Made by a program: the position numbers and the translations under genes. The notes under the pieces are model-generated. The model saw only the letters and a list, made by a program, of their open reading frames with translations, did not search any database and was not told where the DNA came from. Positions 1-8,253 of a DNA stretch of 18,075 nt are shown here, in pieces. Every line of letters starts with the position of its first letter. Position 1 is the stretch's first letter. The DNA comes from an uncultured Erysipelotrichales bacterium. Its GTDB lineage: Bacteria > Bacillota_I > Bacilli_A > Erysipelotrichales > Coprobacillaceae. The DNA is taken from positions 1 to 18,075 of the forward strand of contig CAJUJC010000036.1 of the NCBI GenBank assembly GCA_910586805.1, written 5' to 3'.

Positions 1-41
1 CCTATTATAGTTAATATTATTAGTCTATAATAGGGCTTTTT
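1..41 (+). terminator. Rho-independent terminator of a plus-strand gene left of the window (5' edge cut)
   Basis: CCTATTATAG at 1-10 pairs perfectly with CTATAATAGG at 25-34 across a 14-nt loop. It is followed by GC and five Ts at 37-41. The GC at 35-36 probably pairs with bases just outside the window, so the stem is likely longer. The T tract is on the plus strand, so this ends a rightward gene that converges with the minus-strand genes here. Confidence 0.75.
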
Positions 42-68
42 CATTTTACGCTTACGTTTTTTCTTTTG

Positions 69-101
69 CAAAACAAAAGAAGTTCCTTTCCTAGAACTTC
101 T
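69..101 (-). terminator. Rho-independent terminator after the small membrane protein
   Basis: AGAAGTTC (78-85) and GAACTTCT (94-101) form a perfect 8-bp stem with an 8-nt loop. On the minus strand it is followed by a T-rich stretch (TTTGTTTTGC). The stop codon of the preceding gene lies at 100-102, so the stem begins inside it. It closes the nagA/small-protein unit. Confidence 0.75.
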
Positions 102-555
102 ATTGATAACTACAATATTCAGCAATTTCATTACATAGCTGTTGGCTTTTTGCATTTCCTAAATATCCAACTTTAACTATGTTTTCATCAAGATTAGCAA
201 TAGAACTATCGCTTAAAATATATGTTTTATCATTTATATACAATACAATAGAACAACCTTCATCTTTTATCTTATTTTGATTTATAATCGTTGTTATGCT
301 CTCATGATAAGAATATCTTTGAATAATAGCTATTAATCCATCATATGCTGGTGTTCCTTTATTAAAAATATATGTAGATGTATTGATATCAGGTTGAATA
401 GCACCTTCATGTGTTTCATTATACATATATTGAACAGTACATGTTATTGTTTCATGTTGTTTGGATTCAATAACATCTATCAATGGTCTAGGATAATAAA
501 TATATGTACCTACAATCAATATCATAATTAAAATGAAAGTAAAAATTTTCTTCAT
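100..555 (-). CDS. Small membrane-anchored protein of unknown function
   Basis: About 151 residues; I do not recognise the family. Residues 3-21 form one hydrophobic segment after two lysines (MKKIFTF), consistent with an uncleaved signal anchor that leaves about 125 residues outside the cell. No lipobox is visible. The exported part has four cysteines, two of them in the last 15 residues (LCNEIAEYC), so disulfides are possible. The frame is open upstream to a TTG at 594 that overlaps the end of nagA. The ATG at 555 is preferred because it begins a classical KK-hydrophobic signal, although its ribosome site (AAAGAATGA) is weak. The gap to the nagA stop is 31 nt with no terminator, so the two are probably cotranscribed. 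Function is unknown. Confidence 0.7.
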   Translation of the reverse strand: MKKIFTFILIMILIVGTYIYYPRPLIDVIESKQHETITCTVQYMYNETHEGAIQPDINTSTYIFNKGTPAYDGLIAIIQRYSYHESITTIINQNKIKDEGCSIVLYINDKTYILSDSSIANLDENIVKVGYLGNAKSQQLCNEIAEYCSYQ

Positions 556-586
556 AATATCATTCTTTTTAATTCTATTAAACAAA

Positions 587-1732
587 TTAATCAACGTAAG
601 AACTTTTTATTTTTATAGCACCTTCATTGATAACAGCCAATACATCTAGTTCATCATTGACAACTAAAACATCACCATCATAACCAACTTCTAACTTACC
701 TTTATTCAAACCATATTGTTTAGCTGGATTAACCGAAGCCATTAAAATTACATCATCAATACGACATCCGCACCATTTCATCATATTATAACCTGCTTTA
801 TTTAAAGTTATTGTACTCCCTGCTATTCTACCTGTTTCCTTAACTCTTGCTTTTCCATCTATAATTTCAACATTCTTACCTGAAAATGTATATGAGCCAT
901 CAGGTAAACCTTTACATGGATTAGCATCACATATCAAAATAATTCTTTCTTTACCAATAGCTTTATATGTTGCCTTTATAACGTCTTCATGAATATGGAA
1001 ACCATCAACAATTAATTCACACATCAAATCAGAAATCATTGCCCCTGTAACAACTCCAGGTTCTCTATGTAAATGTTGTGCCATTGCATTATACAAATGT
1101 GTAATTCCTTTTGCACCATAATATTGTGCTTCCATAACTTGGCTAGCAGTAGCATTACTATGTCCAACATTCATTACGATACCTTTACTATTTCCATATG
1201 TTATCAAATCCAATGAACCTTTTAACTCAGGTGCAATTGTCATAGATTTAATTTTTGAACAATGCTCTAAAAATTCTTCAAAAGTTCTTTGACTTGGACT
1301 TTGTAATGCCTCAGGTTTCATAACTCCCTTATAATGTTCACTTAAAAATGGTCCTTCTACATGAACACCAAGCATATTATGAACATTACAATTCTCATAC
1401 ATATCCAATAAATCCAGCATTTGCTGATGAACTTCACAAGTCAAACTTGCCATAAAGCAAGTTACACCTTCTTTTAAATGTCCATCACTAATCGTTTGAA
1501 TATCCCCTTGTTGACATGTATTAAAATCATGACCTAATATACCATGAGTATGTGTTTCTATGAACCCTGGTACTATATAATTTCCCTTAGCATCTATGTA
1601 CTCATCTGCTTCTACCCCTCTATAATCTTTCATAACACTTATAATCTTATTATCTTCAACCAACACAGCACCATTATCAATTCTTTTTTTGCCATCAATA
1701 ATCACAATTCCATTTTTAATTAATATTTTCAT
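587..1732 (-). CDS. nagA: N-acetylglucosamine-6-phosphate deacetylase
   Basis: A 381-residue cytoplasmic enzyme that hydrolyses GlcNAc-6-phosphate to glucosamine-6-phosphate and acetate, feeding amino-sugar catabolism or wall recycling. The amidohydrolase signature is complete: HTH at residues 61-63 in PGFIETHTHG, the metal ligand Glu126 in HVEGPF, His191 in VGHSNA, His212 in THLYNAM, the HREPG substrate loop, and catalytic Asp269 in CDANPCKGLPDG. GRIAGS and NPAKQYGL near the end are also family hallmarks. The length matches the usual 380 or so. The start at 1732 is chosen because GAGGTGAG precedes it. The frame stays open 57 codons further upstream, but that part is a non-homologous hydrophobic stretch covering the promoter. 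No nagB lies alongside; only the small membrane protein follows. Confident. Confidence 0.95.
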   Translation of the reverse strand: MKILIKNGIVIIDGKKRIDNGAVLVEDNKIISVMKDYRGVEADEYIDAKGNYIVPGFIETHTHGILGHDFNTCQQGDIQTISDGHLKEGVTCFMASLTCEVHQQMLDLLDMYENCNVHNMLGVHVEGPFLSEHYKGVMKPEALQSPSQRTFEEFLEHCSKIKSMTIAPELKGSLDLITYGNSKGIVMNVGHSNATASQVMEAQYYGAKGITHLYNAMAQHLHREPGVVTGAMISDLMCELIVDGFHIHEDVIKATYKAIGKERIILICDANPCKGLPDGSYTFSGKNVEIIDGKARVKETGRIAGSTITLNKAGYNMMKWCGCRIDDVILMASVNPAKQYGLNKGKLEVGYDGDVLVVNDELDVLAVINEGAIKIKSSYVD

Positions 1733-1750
1733 ACTCTCACCTCTATTTAT

Positions 1751-1779
1751 ATTATACAAAAGCAAACACAAAAGAAAAA
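1751..1779 (-). promoter_or_regulatory. Putative nagA promoter
   Basis: On the minus strand a perfect TATAAT lies at 1751-1756, 18 bp upstream of the nagA start codon. The hexamer 17 bp further up (TTTTTC, 1774-1779) is a poor -35. The preceding gene ends in a terminator at 1846-1891, so nagA needs its own promoter. The short leader leaves room for the GAGGTGAG ribosome site and little else. I see no clear GlcNAc-regulator operator. Confidence 0.45.
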
Positions 1780-1845
1780 GAAAAACTTTCTCATATATTA
1801 CTTTACTCATCACTATTATGATGATCCTAGTTATAGTCATTTTAT

Positions 1846-1891
1846 AAAAATAAATAAGGTGGAATCCCCTTTTGATTGGAATTTCCACCTT
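1846..1891 (-). terminator. Rho-independent terminator after the calcium-repeat surface protein
   Basis: AAGGTGGAA (1856-1864) pairs with TTCCACCTT (1883-1891), a perfect 9-bp stem. On the minus strand it is followed by ATTTATTTTTATAAA. It sits about 60 nt after the surface-protein stop codon and separates that gene from nagA. Confidence 0.75.
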
Positions 1892-1951
1892 TATCTTATT
1901 CATTTATTAAGGATAAGTCCTAAAGTGTTCTCAAGCTCATCCAAAATACTT

Positions 1952-4900
1952 CTATTTTCTTAAATGGCGTTTTCTTGGTCTACTAAATACGATAGCAAAT
2001 AAACTTGACACAAAGATTAGCCAAATATACATCATGGCATTATAACTATCTGATGTTTCCAATACTCCACCTATCACATTTTTGTCTGGTTTACCGTCAT
2101 TATCTGTATCTATGTTAATGTCTGGTTTACCATCTCCATCTGTATCTATGTTGATATTTGGTTTGCCATCTCCATCTGTATCTATATTAATATCTGGTTT
2201 GCCATCTCCATCTGTATCTATGTTGATATTTGGTTTGCCATCTCCATCTGTATCAACATTGATATCTGGTTTGTTATCTCCATCTGTATCTATATTGATA
2301 TCTGGCTTATTATCTCCATCTGTATCAATATTAATATCTGGTTTGTTGTCTCCATCTGTATCAATATTAATATCTGGTTTGTTGTCTCCATCTGTATCTA
2401 TATTGATATCTGGTTTGTTGTCTCCATCTGTATCAACATTGATATCTGGCTTGTTATCTCCATCTGTATCTATATTGATATCTGGTTTACCATCTCCATC
2501 CGTATCAACATTGATATCTGGTTTATTGTCTCCATCTGTATCTATATTGATATCTGGTTTACCATCTCCATCAGTATCAACATTGATATCTGGTTTGCCA
2601 TCTCCATCTGTATCTATATTAATATCTGGTTTACCATCTCCATCTGTATCAACATTGATATCTGGTTTGCCATCTCCATCTGTATCTACACTAACATCTG
2701 GTTTATTATCACCATCAGTATCTATATTAATATCTGGTTCTCCATCTCCATCAGTATCAACATTGATATCAGGTTTACCATCATCATCAGTATCAATATT
2801 AATGTCTGGTTTGCCATCTCCATCTGTATCTATATTAATATCTGGTTCTCCATCTCCATCAGTATCAACATTCACAACTCGTTTGACAACAACTTCAATG
2901 ATATAATTCCTATCAAGATTTTCTAACAGTATTTTTCCTGCATTTATTAATTCAGGATGAGATTCTCCATTGATCAATACGTCTTCAACTTTGTAGTCAT
3001 CTAATACTGACCATGTAACCAAGAAGTCACTGCCTTCCTCAAGTGCATGATTTCCTGCACTTATTTGTGCACCTGCATTTCCAATGATTCTTGTATCTAC
3101 TGCATACATTCCCTCTTGTTCTTTTGCATTCATTTCTTCTAGAACAACCTTCACAGAGTGATTTTTTTCTATAGAAGAGAAATCATAGCTTTCATCTTCT
3201 GGTGTCGACATTGCTCGTAGACTCATCGTTTGAATCTCAGGATCTTTTTCACTATAGAAAACTCTATCTTCATCTATAATGACTTCTTTTACTTTCCAGC
3301 CCTCTGCTGCTTCCCACTTGACTGTATAGTCTTCTCCTCGCTTGATGATTTTGGACTCACTGATTGATCCTTCTCCAATAATTGTCGTATCTACTCGCAG
3401 TAAATCTTCTTCTGGAATTGTCACTGTTCCTGCCTGTTTCTTTGCTCCTAACTTGACTTCTACTACATAGTCAGCCTCAATATTTGTCAATACTGCTGTT
3501 CCTTCAGCCTGATTGATTTCAAATCCACTGACTTCCTTTCCTTCACTATCATATACTTTAATTGATTGTATTTCATAGTTTTTCGTATCACTAATAACTG
3601 CTTTTACATTCGCACTACCATTAGCTTCGACCTGCATACTTGGTGTAATGCTTCCTGGTCCACCAACAAGTCGTGTTTCAACTCTAAACTTGTCCTTCTT
3701 GTTTAATTCTTCTTCCTTCACGAAAACAACTTCTATCTGATGATCTCCATCAATTTTATTAAATACAATCTGATTTTGATTGATTAAGTCATTTCGTACA
3801 ATACCATCAACGATGACTTGTTTCACACCATAGCCATCAGCTGCTTTCCATTCTACTTTATAGTGACTTGTACGTGGATCATTACTTTCCATACGAATAC
3901 TTGGAGTAATTGTATTGCCTACTCCTCCACTCACTACTGTATCTACACTATAGTATCGTGGGCTTTTTTCTTCTTGTTCTACAAACTCAACGATGACTGT
4001 ATGTGCTCTATCAATATCCTTGATGATTAAATGTCCTTGTTCATCTGCCTGCTGATATACACCATCTAGCCATACACCAGCTACTCGATAACCTTCACTG
4101 GCTTCATAATCAATAGTAACATCACTACCTTTTTTAAATGGATTCTCTTGTCCATCTTTTGTACTGATGCCAACACTTCCTTCTCCACGTTGTCCAACAG
4201 TCACACGATACACTTCTATCCATTTCGCATTTAATTCCACACCATCTGGATATGTAGTTTCATCAAACACTGTTTCTCCATCAATTTTTTCATCAGCTTC
4301 ATTATACCAACCTAAGAAAGCATAACCTTCTCGTGTTGGCGTTTTTGGCATTGCTGCTACTGTTCCTGAACTATTTAACAATGTCTTATCTACATTGCCT
4401 GTTCCATCATTGTGATTGAATGTAGCTATTCTTCCGCTTACACTAATTGGTACTACCATATCTTCGCTCACATTTCCTGCATAGTCTACCGCAAAAACAT
4501 GAACATAATATTCCTTTCCAGGCTCTAGATTAGTTGTCGTATAGCTTGCACCATTTCCTGATAATGAAATCAGGTTATTCTTAGCTGTATTACGATCAGC
4601 GACTTCTGGGTTTGAATTGTTATTAACACTCTTCACATAGTAACCCTTTAATCCTGAAGTTGCTGTCAAATGTAAAACTGATTCATCTGTTGGGTCATCT
4701 ACACTGGTTGACCATATTTCTTTATAATCGTTATCTCCCTCTAAAGTTGTTTGAGGAATAGCTTGAATCTTATAAGCATAATCTGTTCCGTTATCTTTTC
4801 CGCCTGACAATTCAATATGAGCAACATAATGTTGAAGATCATCTGCTGGTACAATAGATGCAACCTTGCCATTTGGTTTATTTGGTGAAGCTTCATCAAT

Positions 4901-6079
4901 AAATGATGAGTCACGTGCTGTTGTGGTTACAGTTGACTGAGCTAAATAAATCAATGTATTCGCAAATACTTTAGCTTCATCTAGTGTAGCCCCACCGCTT
5001 GTATGTCCTGTTTGAATCATCGCTGTTGATCCATTAGTCAATAGATAATAGTTATCAATATTAACCCCTGGTGTACCTGCAATATTTCCACTGACATTCC
5101 CAGCTCCATCTGAAAACTGCATCCAAACACGTGTTGGACTGCCAACTGGAACATACTGTCCAAGAACATGAGTTGTAGGAATAGTTAATGTTTTTCCTTC
5201 CAAATCCCATGGTCGACTTGTCAAGAATCCTGTATCTACGACTTTGACATTAGTAGATTGGTAACTAACACCATTATTGGTTAATGTCAAATTCAAGAAA
5301 TCAGGTTCTGCAAAACGTTTAAAATAAGAACGATCCCCAACGCCTGAAACATTTGGATATGCTACTGTATCATGTCCAAATAATAAACCTCCACCTGCAT
5401 GAGCAAACTTAATTGTTTCATCACGTGAAGCAGCGGATAAATCTTGGTTGGCATTGGCATCGTAAGTTCCAAACATAATAACACTGTATTGATATTCACT
5501 GGTTAATTCATGTGTAGTTGGATCTGTCTTTAAAATTTTTTCTGGATTTGCGTTAAACTCAGAAATAAGAACAGGGTAAACATGAATAATCCCTCGACTA
5601 ACAGTCGTCTTTGTTCCATCATAGTCTTCTGCTTCCATATTCATCCAATTTTGCAAATAAGCCATTGACGCACTATTTGGACAAACATTTAGAACACGAA
5701 CTTGACCATCTGCCTTATCTACATCGACAGGTGAACGTGTATCCCACTCTGTCCAACTGCCATCTTTATTTTTCTTAGACTGCCACATTCTATACTTATA
5801 TGGTCGTCCTGGATCTACACCCTCTCCTGTTAATGGATTCTTATAAGGATATGTCCATTCTAAGTTAGCCATCAATGCACCGTCATTTCCAACAGTATAA
5901 AATCCATTTAAATTGATTTTACCTTCTTCATATTCTGGTGGTACATACTCATCTGCACCTGAGGATGTTTTATCATTTGTTCTAGCTTCAACACCTCTCG
6001 TTAACCCAAAAGGCAACGATATAGCAAGATTAAGTATCATTGAAATTATTAAAAACCCTAAAAGAAACTTCTTTTTCAT
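1952..6079 (-). CDS. Large secreted surface protein with GATase/ThuA-like region, InlB-type and bacterial repeats, and 22 calcium-loop repeats
   Basis: 1375 residues. A signal peptide covers about 1-32. Residues 125-380 resemble a class I glutamine-amidotransferase/ThuA-like fold (VIMFGTYDAN, then FAHAGGGLLFGHD) but have no nucleophile cysteine at the elbow. A Fn3-like stretch follows (about 405-550), then an InlB/Flg_new-type repeat (about 551-620, EGYAFLGWYNE), then five bacterial-repeat modules of about 80 residues (about 624-1067) with alternating VDT/VET and GxGxI motifs. Residues 1071-1334 are 22 copies of a 12-mer such as IDTDGDGKPDIN, each with a DxDxDGxxD-like calcium loop. The C terminus is a TM helix plus RPRKRHLRK, preceded by LETSD rather than a clean sorting motif. 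The start at 6079 is set by GGGAGG 6 nt upstream; an ATG 15 bp earlier overlaps that ribosome site. Function is unknown; adhesion or glycan contact is inference. Confidence 0.85.
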   Translation of the reverse strand: MKKKFLLGFLIISMILNLAISLPFGLTRGVEARTNDKTSSGADEYVPPEYEEGKINLNGFYTVGNDGALMANLEWTYPYKNPLTGEGVDPGRPYKYRMWQSKKNKDGSWTEWDTRSPVDVDKADGQVRVLNVCPNSASMAYLQNWMNMEAEDYDGTKTTVSRGIIHVYPVLISEFNANPEKILKTDPTTHELTSEYQYSVIMFGTYDANANQDLSAASRDETIKFAHAGGGLLFGHDTVAYPNVSGVGDRSYFKRFAEPDFLNLTLTNNGVSYQSTNVKVVDTGFLTSRPWDLEGKTLTIPTTHVLGQYVPVGSPTRVWMQFSDGAGNVSGNIAGTPGVNIDNYYLLTNGSTAMIQTGHTSGGATLDEAKVFANTLIYLAQSTVTTTARDSSFIDEASPNKPNGKVASIVPADDLQHYVAHIELSGGKDNGTDYAYKIQAIPQTTLEGDNDYKEIWSTSVDDPTDESVLHLTATSGLKGYYVKSVNNNSNPEVADRNTAKNNLISLSGNGASYTTTNLEPGKEYYVHVFAVDYAGNVSEDMVVPISVSGRIATFNHNDGTGNVDKTLLNSSGTVAAMPKTPTREGYAFLGWYNEADEKIDGETVFDETTYPDGVELNAKWIEVYRVTVGQRGEGSVGISTKDGQENPFKKGSDVTIDYEASEGYRVAGVWLDGVYQQADEQGHLIIKDIDRAHTVIVEFVEQEEKSPRYYSVDTVVSGGVGNTITPSIRMESNDPRTSHYKVEWKAADGYGVKQVIVDGIVRNDLINQNQIVFNKIDGDHQIEVVFVKEEELNKKDKFRVETRLVGGPGSITPSMQVEANGSANVKAVISDTKNYEIQSIKVYDSEGKEVSGFEINQAEGTAVLTNIEADYVVEVKLGAKKQAGTVTIPEEDLLRVDTTIIGEGSISESKIIKRGEDYTVKWEAAEGWKVKEVIIDEDRVFYSEKDPEIQTMSLRAMSTPEDESYDFSSIEKNHSVKVVLEEMNAKEQEGMYAVDTRIIGNAGAQISAGNHALEEGSDFLVTWSVLDDYKVEDVLINGESHPELINAGKILLENLDRNYIIEVVVKRVVNVDTDGDGEPDINIDTDGDGKPDINIDTDDDGKPDINVDTDGDGEPDINIDTDGDNKPDVSVDTDGDGKPDINVDTDGDGKPDINIDTDGDGKPDINVDTDGDGKPDINIDTDGDNKPDINVDTDGDGKPDINIDTDGDNKPDINVDTDGDNKPDINIDTDGDNKPDINIDTDGDNKPDINIDTDGDNKPDINIDTDGDNKPDINVDTDGDGKPNINIDTDGDGKPDINIDTDGDGKPNINIDTDGDGKPDINIDTDNDGKPDKNVIGGVLETSDSYNAMMYIWLIFVSSLFAIVFSRPRKRHLRK
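2078..2869 (-). repeat. 22 tandem 36-bp coding repeats (calcium-binding 12-mers)
   Basis: Exactly 22 in-frame units of 36 bp (792 bp) encode [VI]DTDGD[GN]KPDIN. The first residue alternates between V and I. Position 7 is G in some units and N in a central block: units 14-17 (about 2258-2401) are four consecutive identical IDTDGDNKPDIN copies at the protein level. Edge units are more diverged (EPD, DDD, PNIN, PDVS, PDKN). Third-base changes show a mix of old divergence and recent duplication. The pattern resembles thrombospondin type-3/dockerin-like loops, known to bind calcium and stiffen. Copy number is likely to vary between strains by slippage or recombination. Confidence 0.95.
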
Positions 6080-6146
6080 AATTGCCTCCCTCATTTCTAT
6101 CTCAAATACCTCTTCATCTTATCTATAGAATTTCTTTATATTTATA

Positions 6147-6175
6147 AGTATATAAAAAAATTTTGAATTTGTTAA
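6147..6175 (-). promoter_or_regulatory. Promoter of the surface-protein gene
   Basis: On the minus strand, TTAACA (6170-6175), a 17-bp spacer and TATACT (6147-6152) each match the sigma-A consensus at 5 of 6 positions. The predicted start near 6140 leaves a leader of about 60 nt ending in the GGGAGG ribosome site. Confidence 0.65.
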
Positions 6176-6223
6176 GCTATTTAAACGAAAAAACAATCAA
6201 AAAAACGGAATTATTTGTTTTTA

Positions 6224-6238
6224 TGATAAATTTTATCA
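6224..6238. promoter_or_regulatory. 15-bp dyad upstream of the surface-protein promoter
   Basis: TGATAAA-T-TTTATCA is a perfect 7-bp inverted repeat around one base. Its centre is about 90 bp upstream of the predicted transcription start. The loop is too short for an RNA hairpin, so an operator is more likely than a terminator, but AT-rich DNA produces such dyads by chance. Confidence 0.25.
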
Positions 6239-6350
6239 AAAATATCCCATAGCATTATAGACTAAGAAAAATTATGTGTTATTTTCAATTATAAGGAAAT
6301 CAATACTTTCCACCTTAAGATTATTTGGACAAAGATATTTCAATGATTGT

Positions 6351-6397
6351 ACAACAACAAAAAAGAAGATTAAATTTGAATGAACTTATCTTCTTTT
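6351..6397 (-). terminator. Rho-independent terminator after the amidohydrolase
   Basis: AAAAGAAGAT (6361-6370) pairs with ATCTTCTTTT (6388-6397), a perfect 10-bp stem with a 17-nt loop. On the minus strand it is followed by TTGTTGTTGT. It lies 8 bp past the amidohydrolase stop codon. Confidence 0.65.
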
Positions 6398-6404
6398 CAT
6401 TTAT

Positions 6405-7985
6405 TTAAATTACTAAATTAATTATATTCTTTGAACCACTCATACTTTCTTCATAATCAAAAATAACTTGACCATCCTTAACAGTTTTTAAAACTTTAAT
6501 ATCTTTTATTTTCTTTTTATCAATTGTCAATGGATTATCACTTAAAATAACCATATCTGCTTTTTTACCAACTTTCAAAGAACCTTTTTCATTCTCTTCA
6601 AAATATTGATATGCCCCATGAATTGTTAGTGCTTTAAGTGCTTCTAATGGTTCAATACATTCTTGTTCTCCTAAAACATCGCCACTTTGTGTTTGTCTAT
6701 TCACTGCAACATGTAAACTTTCAATCATATGAGGTTGAATAACTGGTGCATCAGTATGCATTGTAAAACAAAGGTGATGTCTTAATGCAGAATGTAAAGG
6801 ACTAATATATTGTGCTCTTTCAACTCCCATATTTTCTTTATGTATATCCCCAAAATAATATACATGCGATAAGAAGAAAGATGGAATCATATGTAATTGG
6901 CTTGCTTGATACATTTGTTCTGGTCTCATCATTTGAGCATGAATAATAACTGGTCTTATGTCTTGTTTATAAATAGATTGGTATTGGTTCATGTAATGTT
7001 GAATAGCCTGATCTCCATTACAGTGAACGAGCACTTGCATGTTTTCTTGAATAGCTTTTATAAGATTCTGTTTAAGTTGCTCATCTGTTAAAGTTGGATA
7101 TCCATATGTTCCATCAGTATAAGGATCAATTGTCCAAGCTGTTTTATTTTGAGGAGAACCATCTAAAAACATCTTATAGCCACCTATTTTAAAATGATTT
7201 CTATAATTCTTTACATTCTTTTGAAAATATTTTATAAGCGTATGACCCTCAAATCCAACATAACCTACAACATCTAAATAAAGTATATTATCTTTAATAA
7301 GCATTTGATATATATCCTTTAAACTATCTACAATCATTCCATCTTGAACTGTTGTTATACCATAACTTGCATAAATCTGTTGTGCTTTCATAAAAGCTTT
7401 TTTTAAAGATTCTATTGAGGGCATTGGAGCTTTTTGAACATAATCAATATAGGCTGTTTCTTCTAAAAAACCTGTATCAAAATCTATAAGACCTCCTGCA
7501 GGACTTTGGGTTTGTTTTTGAATTCCCAATTGCTCTAAAGCCTTGCTATTCATAACACCACAATGTCCAGTTTGATGTTGAATGATAATAGGAATATTTT
7601 GAGAAATGCTATCTAATTCTTGTTTTGTAATATGTCTTTTTTCTTTTAAATGATGATGATCATAACCTTTACACATAACAAATTCATCTTCTTTAATTTC
7701 ATTATTCTTTATATATTTATCAATCACTTTTTGAATATTCTGAATATTTTGACAATCATCAACAGCAACCTGTAATAAAGACATTGCAACCCCACTAAAA
7801 TGACTATGACTATCAATAAAAGAAGGAATAAGTGTATAACCATTCAAATCAACAATATTCATTTCTTTTTCATAAAGTTCCTGATAATCTCCAATAGCAA
7901 TAATCTCACCATTTTCTTCAACTAACGCATTAGCTTTTTCATTTTCTAATGTAATAATATTTCCATTTGTATATATCGTTTTCAT
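6405..7985 (-). CDS. YtcJ-like metal-dependent amidohydrolase
   Basis: 526 residues, cytoplasmic, with no signal peptide. It belongs to the amidohydrolase 3/YtcJ family (metal-dependent hydrolases of N-acyl, formamide or imide bonds). Visible landmarks are FIDSHSHF with metal-ligand His60 and His62, HCGVMNSKAL (typical of this family), GGYKMFLDGS with Lys271 where family members place the metal-bridging lysine, His321 in VHCNGD, His349 in IIHAQ, and Asp412 in HTDAPV. It ends with the usual KVGKKADMVIL metal-hydrolase tail. The start at 7985 follows GGAGGCAG with good spacing. It is a single-gene unit: a terminator lies just downstream and the GH92 terminator lies upstream. I could not find a convincing promoter in 7986-8139. 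The substrate cannot be told from sequence. Confidence 0.88.
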   Translation of the reverse strand: MKTIYTNGNIITLENEKANALVEENGEIIAIGDYQELYEKEMNIVDLNGYTLIPSFIDSHSHFSGVAMSLLQVAVDDCQNIQNIQKVIDKYIKNNEIKEDEFVMCKGYDHHHLKEKRHITKQELDSISQNIPIIIQHQTGHCGVMNSKALEQLGIQKQTQSPAGGLIDFDTGFLEETAYIDYVQKAPMPSIESLKKAFMKAQQIYASYGITTVQDGMIVDSLKDIYQMLIKDNILYLDVVGYVGFEGHTLIKYFQKNVKNYRNHFKIGGYKMFLDGSPQNKTAWTIDPYTDGTYGYPTLTDEQLKQNLIKAIQENMQVLVHCNGDQAIQHYMNQYQSIYKQDIRPVIIHAQMMRPEQMYQASQLHMIPSFFLSHVYYFGDIHKENMGVERAQYISPLHSALRHHLCFTMHTDAPVIQPHMIESLHVAVNRQTQSGDVLGEQECIEPLEALKALTIHGAYQYFEENEKGSLKVGKKADMVILSDNPLTIDKKKIKDIKVLKTVKDGQVIFDYEESMSGSKNIINLVI

Positions 7986-8135
7986 ATCACTGCCTCCATA
8001 TGAATATTATGTCCTTTATTTATGAATTGAATATGAAAATAAATCATTGATAGGAAAACAATTTATTACAATATTATCTATAAATTTACAAAAATTCATT
8101 TTTACCTCATACATCATTTTATACTTTCTAAAATG

Positions 8136-8179
8136 AATAAAACATAAAAAGGACTATCACACAATAATGATAATCCTTT
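8136..8179 (-). terminator. Rho-independent terminator after GH92
   Basis: On the minus strand, AAAGGATTATCA (8179-8168) pairs with TGATAGTCCTTT (8159-8148). The one imperfect position is a G-U pair only when read on the minus strand. TTTTTATGTTTTATT-type sequence follows. It is therefore oriented to end the GH92 transcript. Confidence 0.8.
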
Positions 8180-8253
8180 CTATAATTATATGTATTCTAT
8201 TCATTATATAACAGAGTCCATTAATAACTTTCTATGAAAATAATACTTCATAT

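Larger units (their letters stand above)
6080..6404. other. Intergenic region between amidohydrolase and surface-protein genes (325 bp)
   Basis: It holds the amidohydrolase terminator at its right-to-left exit (6351-6397), a short perfect dyad (6224-6238) and a good promoter for the surface protein (6147-6175). The stretch 6240-6350 is AT-rich and I see nothing further in it, neither an ORF nor an RNA gene. Confidence 0.6.

Noticed and set aside
1733..1903. N-terminal extension of nagA to 1903
   Set aside because: The first 57 codons are hydrophobic, not related to NagA, and cover the TATAAT and part of the preceding terminator. GAGGTGAG just before 1732 marks the true start.
2078..2869. Regularly spaced 36-bp repeats as a possible CRISPR array
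   Set aside because: Repeats are directly contiguous with no unique spacers, keep reading frame and encode DTDGDGKPD-type loops; no cas genes nearby.
2082..2906. 274-residue plus-strand open frame (repeating SVSxLISGLPSP)
   Set aside because: It is the complement of the 36-bp calcium-repeat array; absence of stops follows from the repeat composition. No ribosome site, promoter or recognisable domain.
8066..8099. Possible fourth copy of the 19-bp dyad upstream of the amidohydrolase (TTACAA half-sites)
   Set aside because: Half-sites are present, but the spacing and left arm do not match TTGTAAAA-N3-TTTTACAA; likely AT-rich coincidence.
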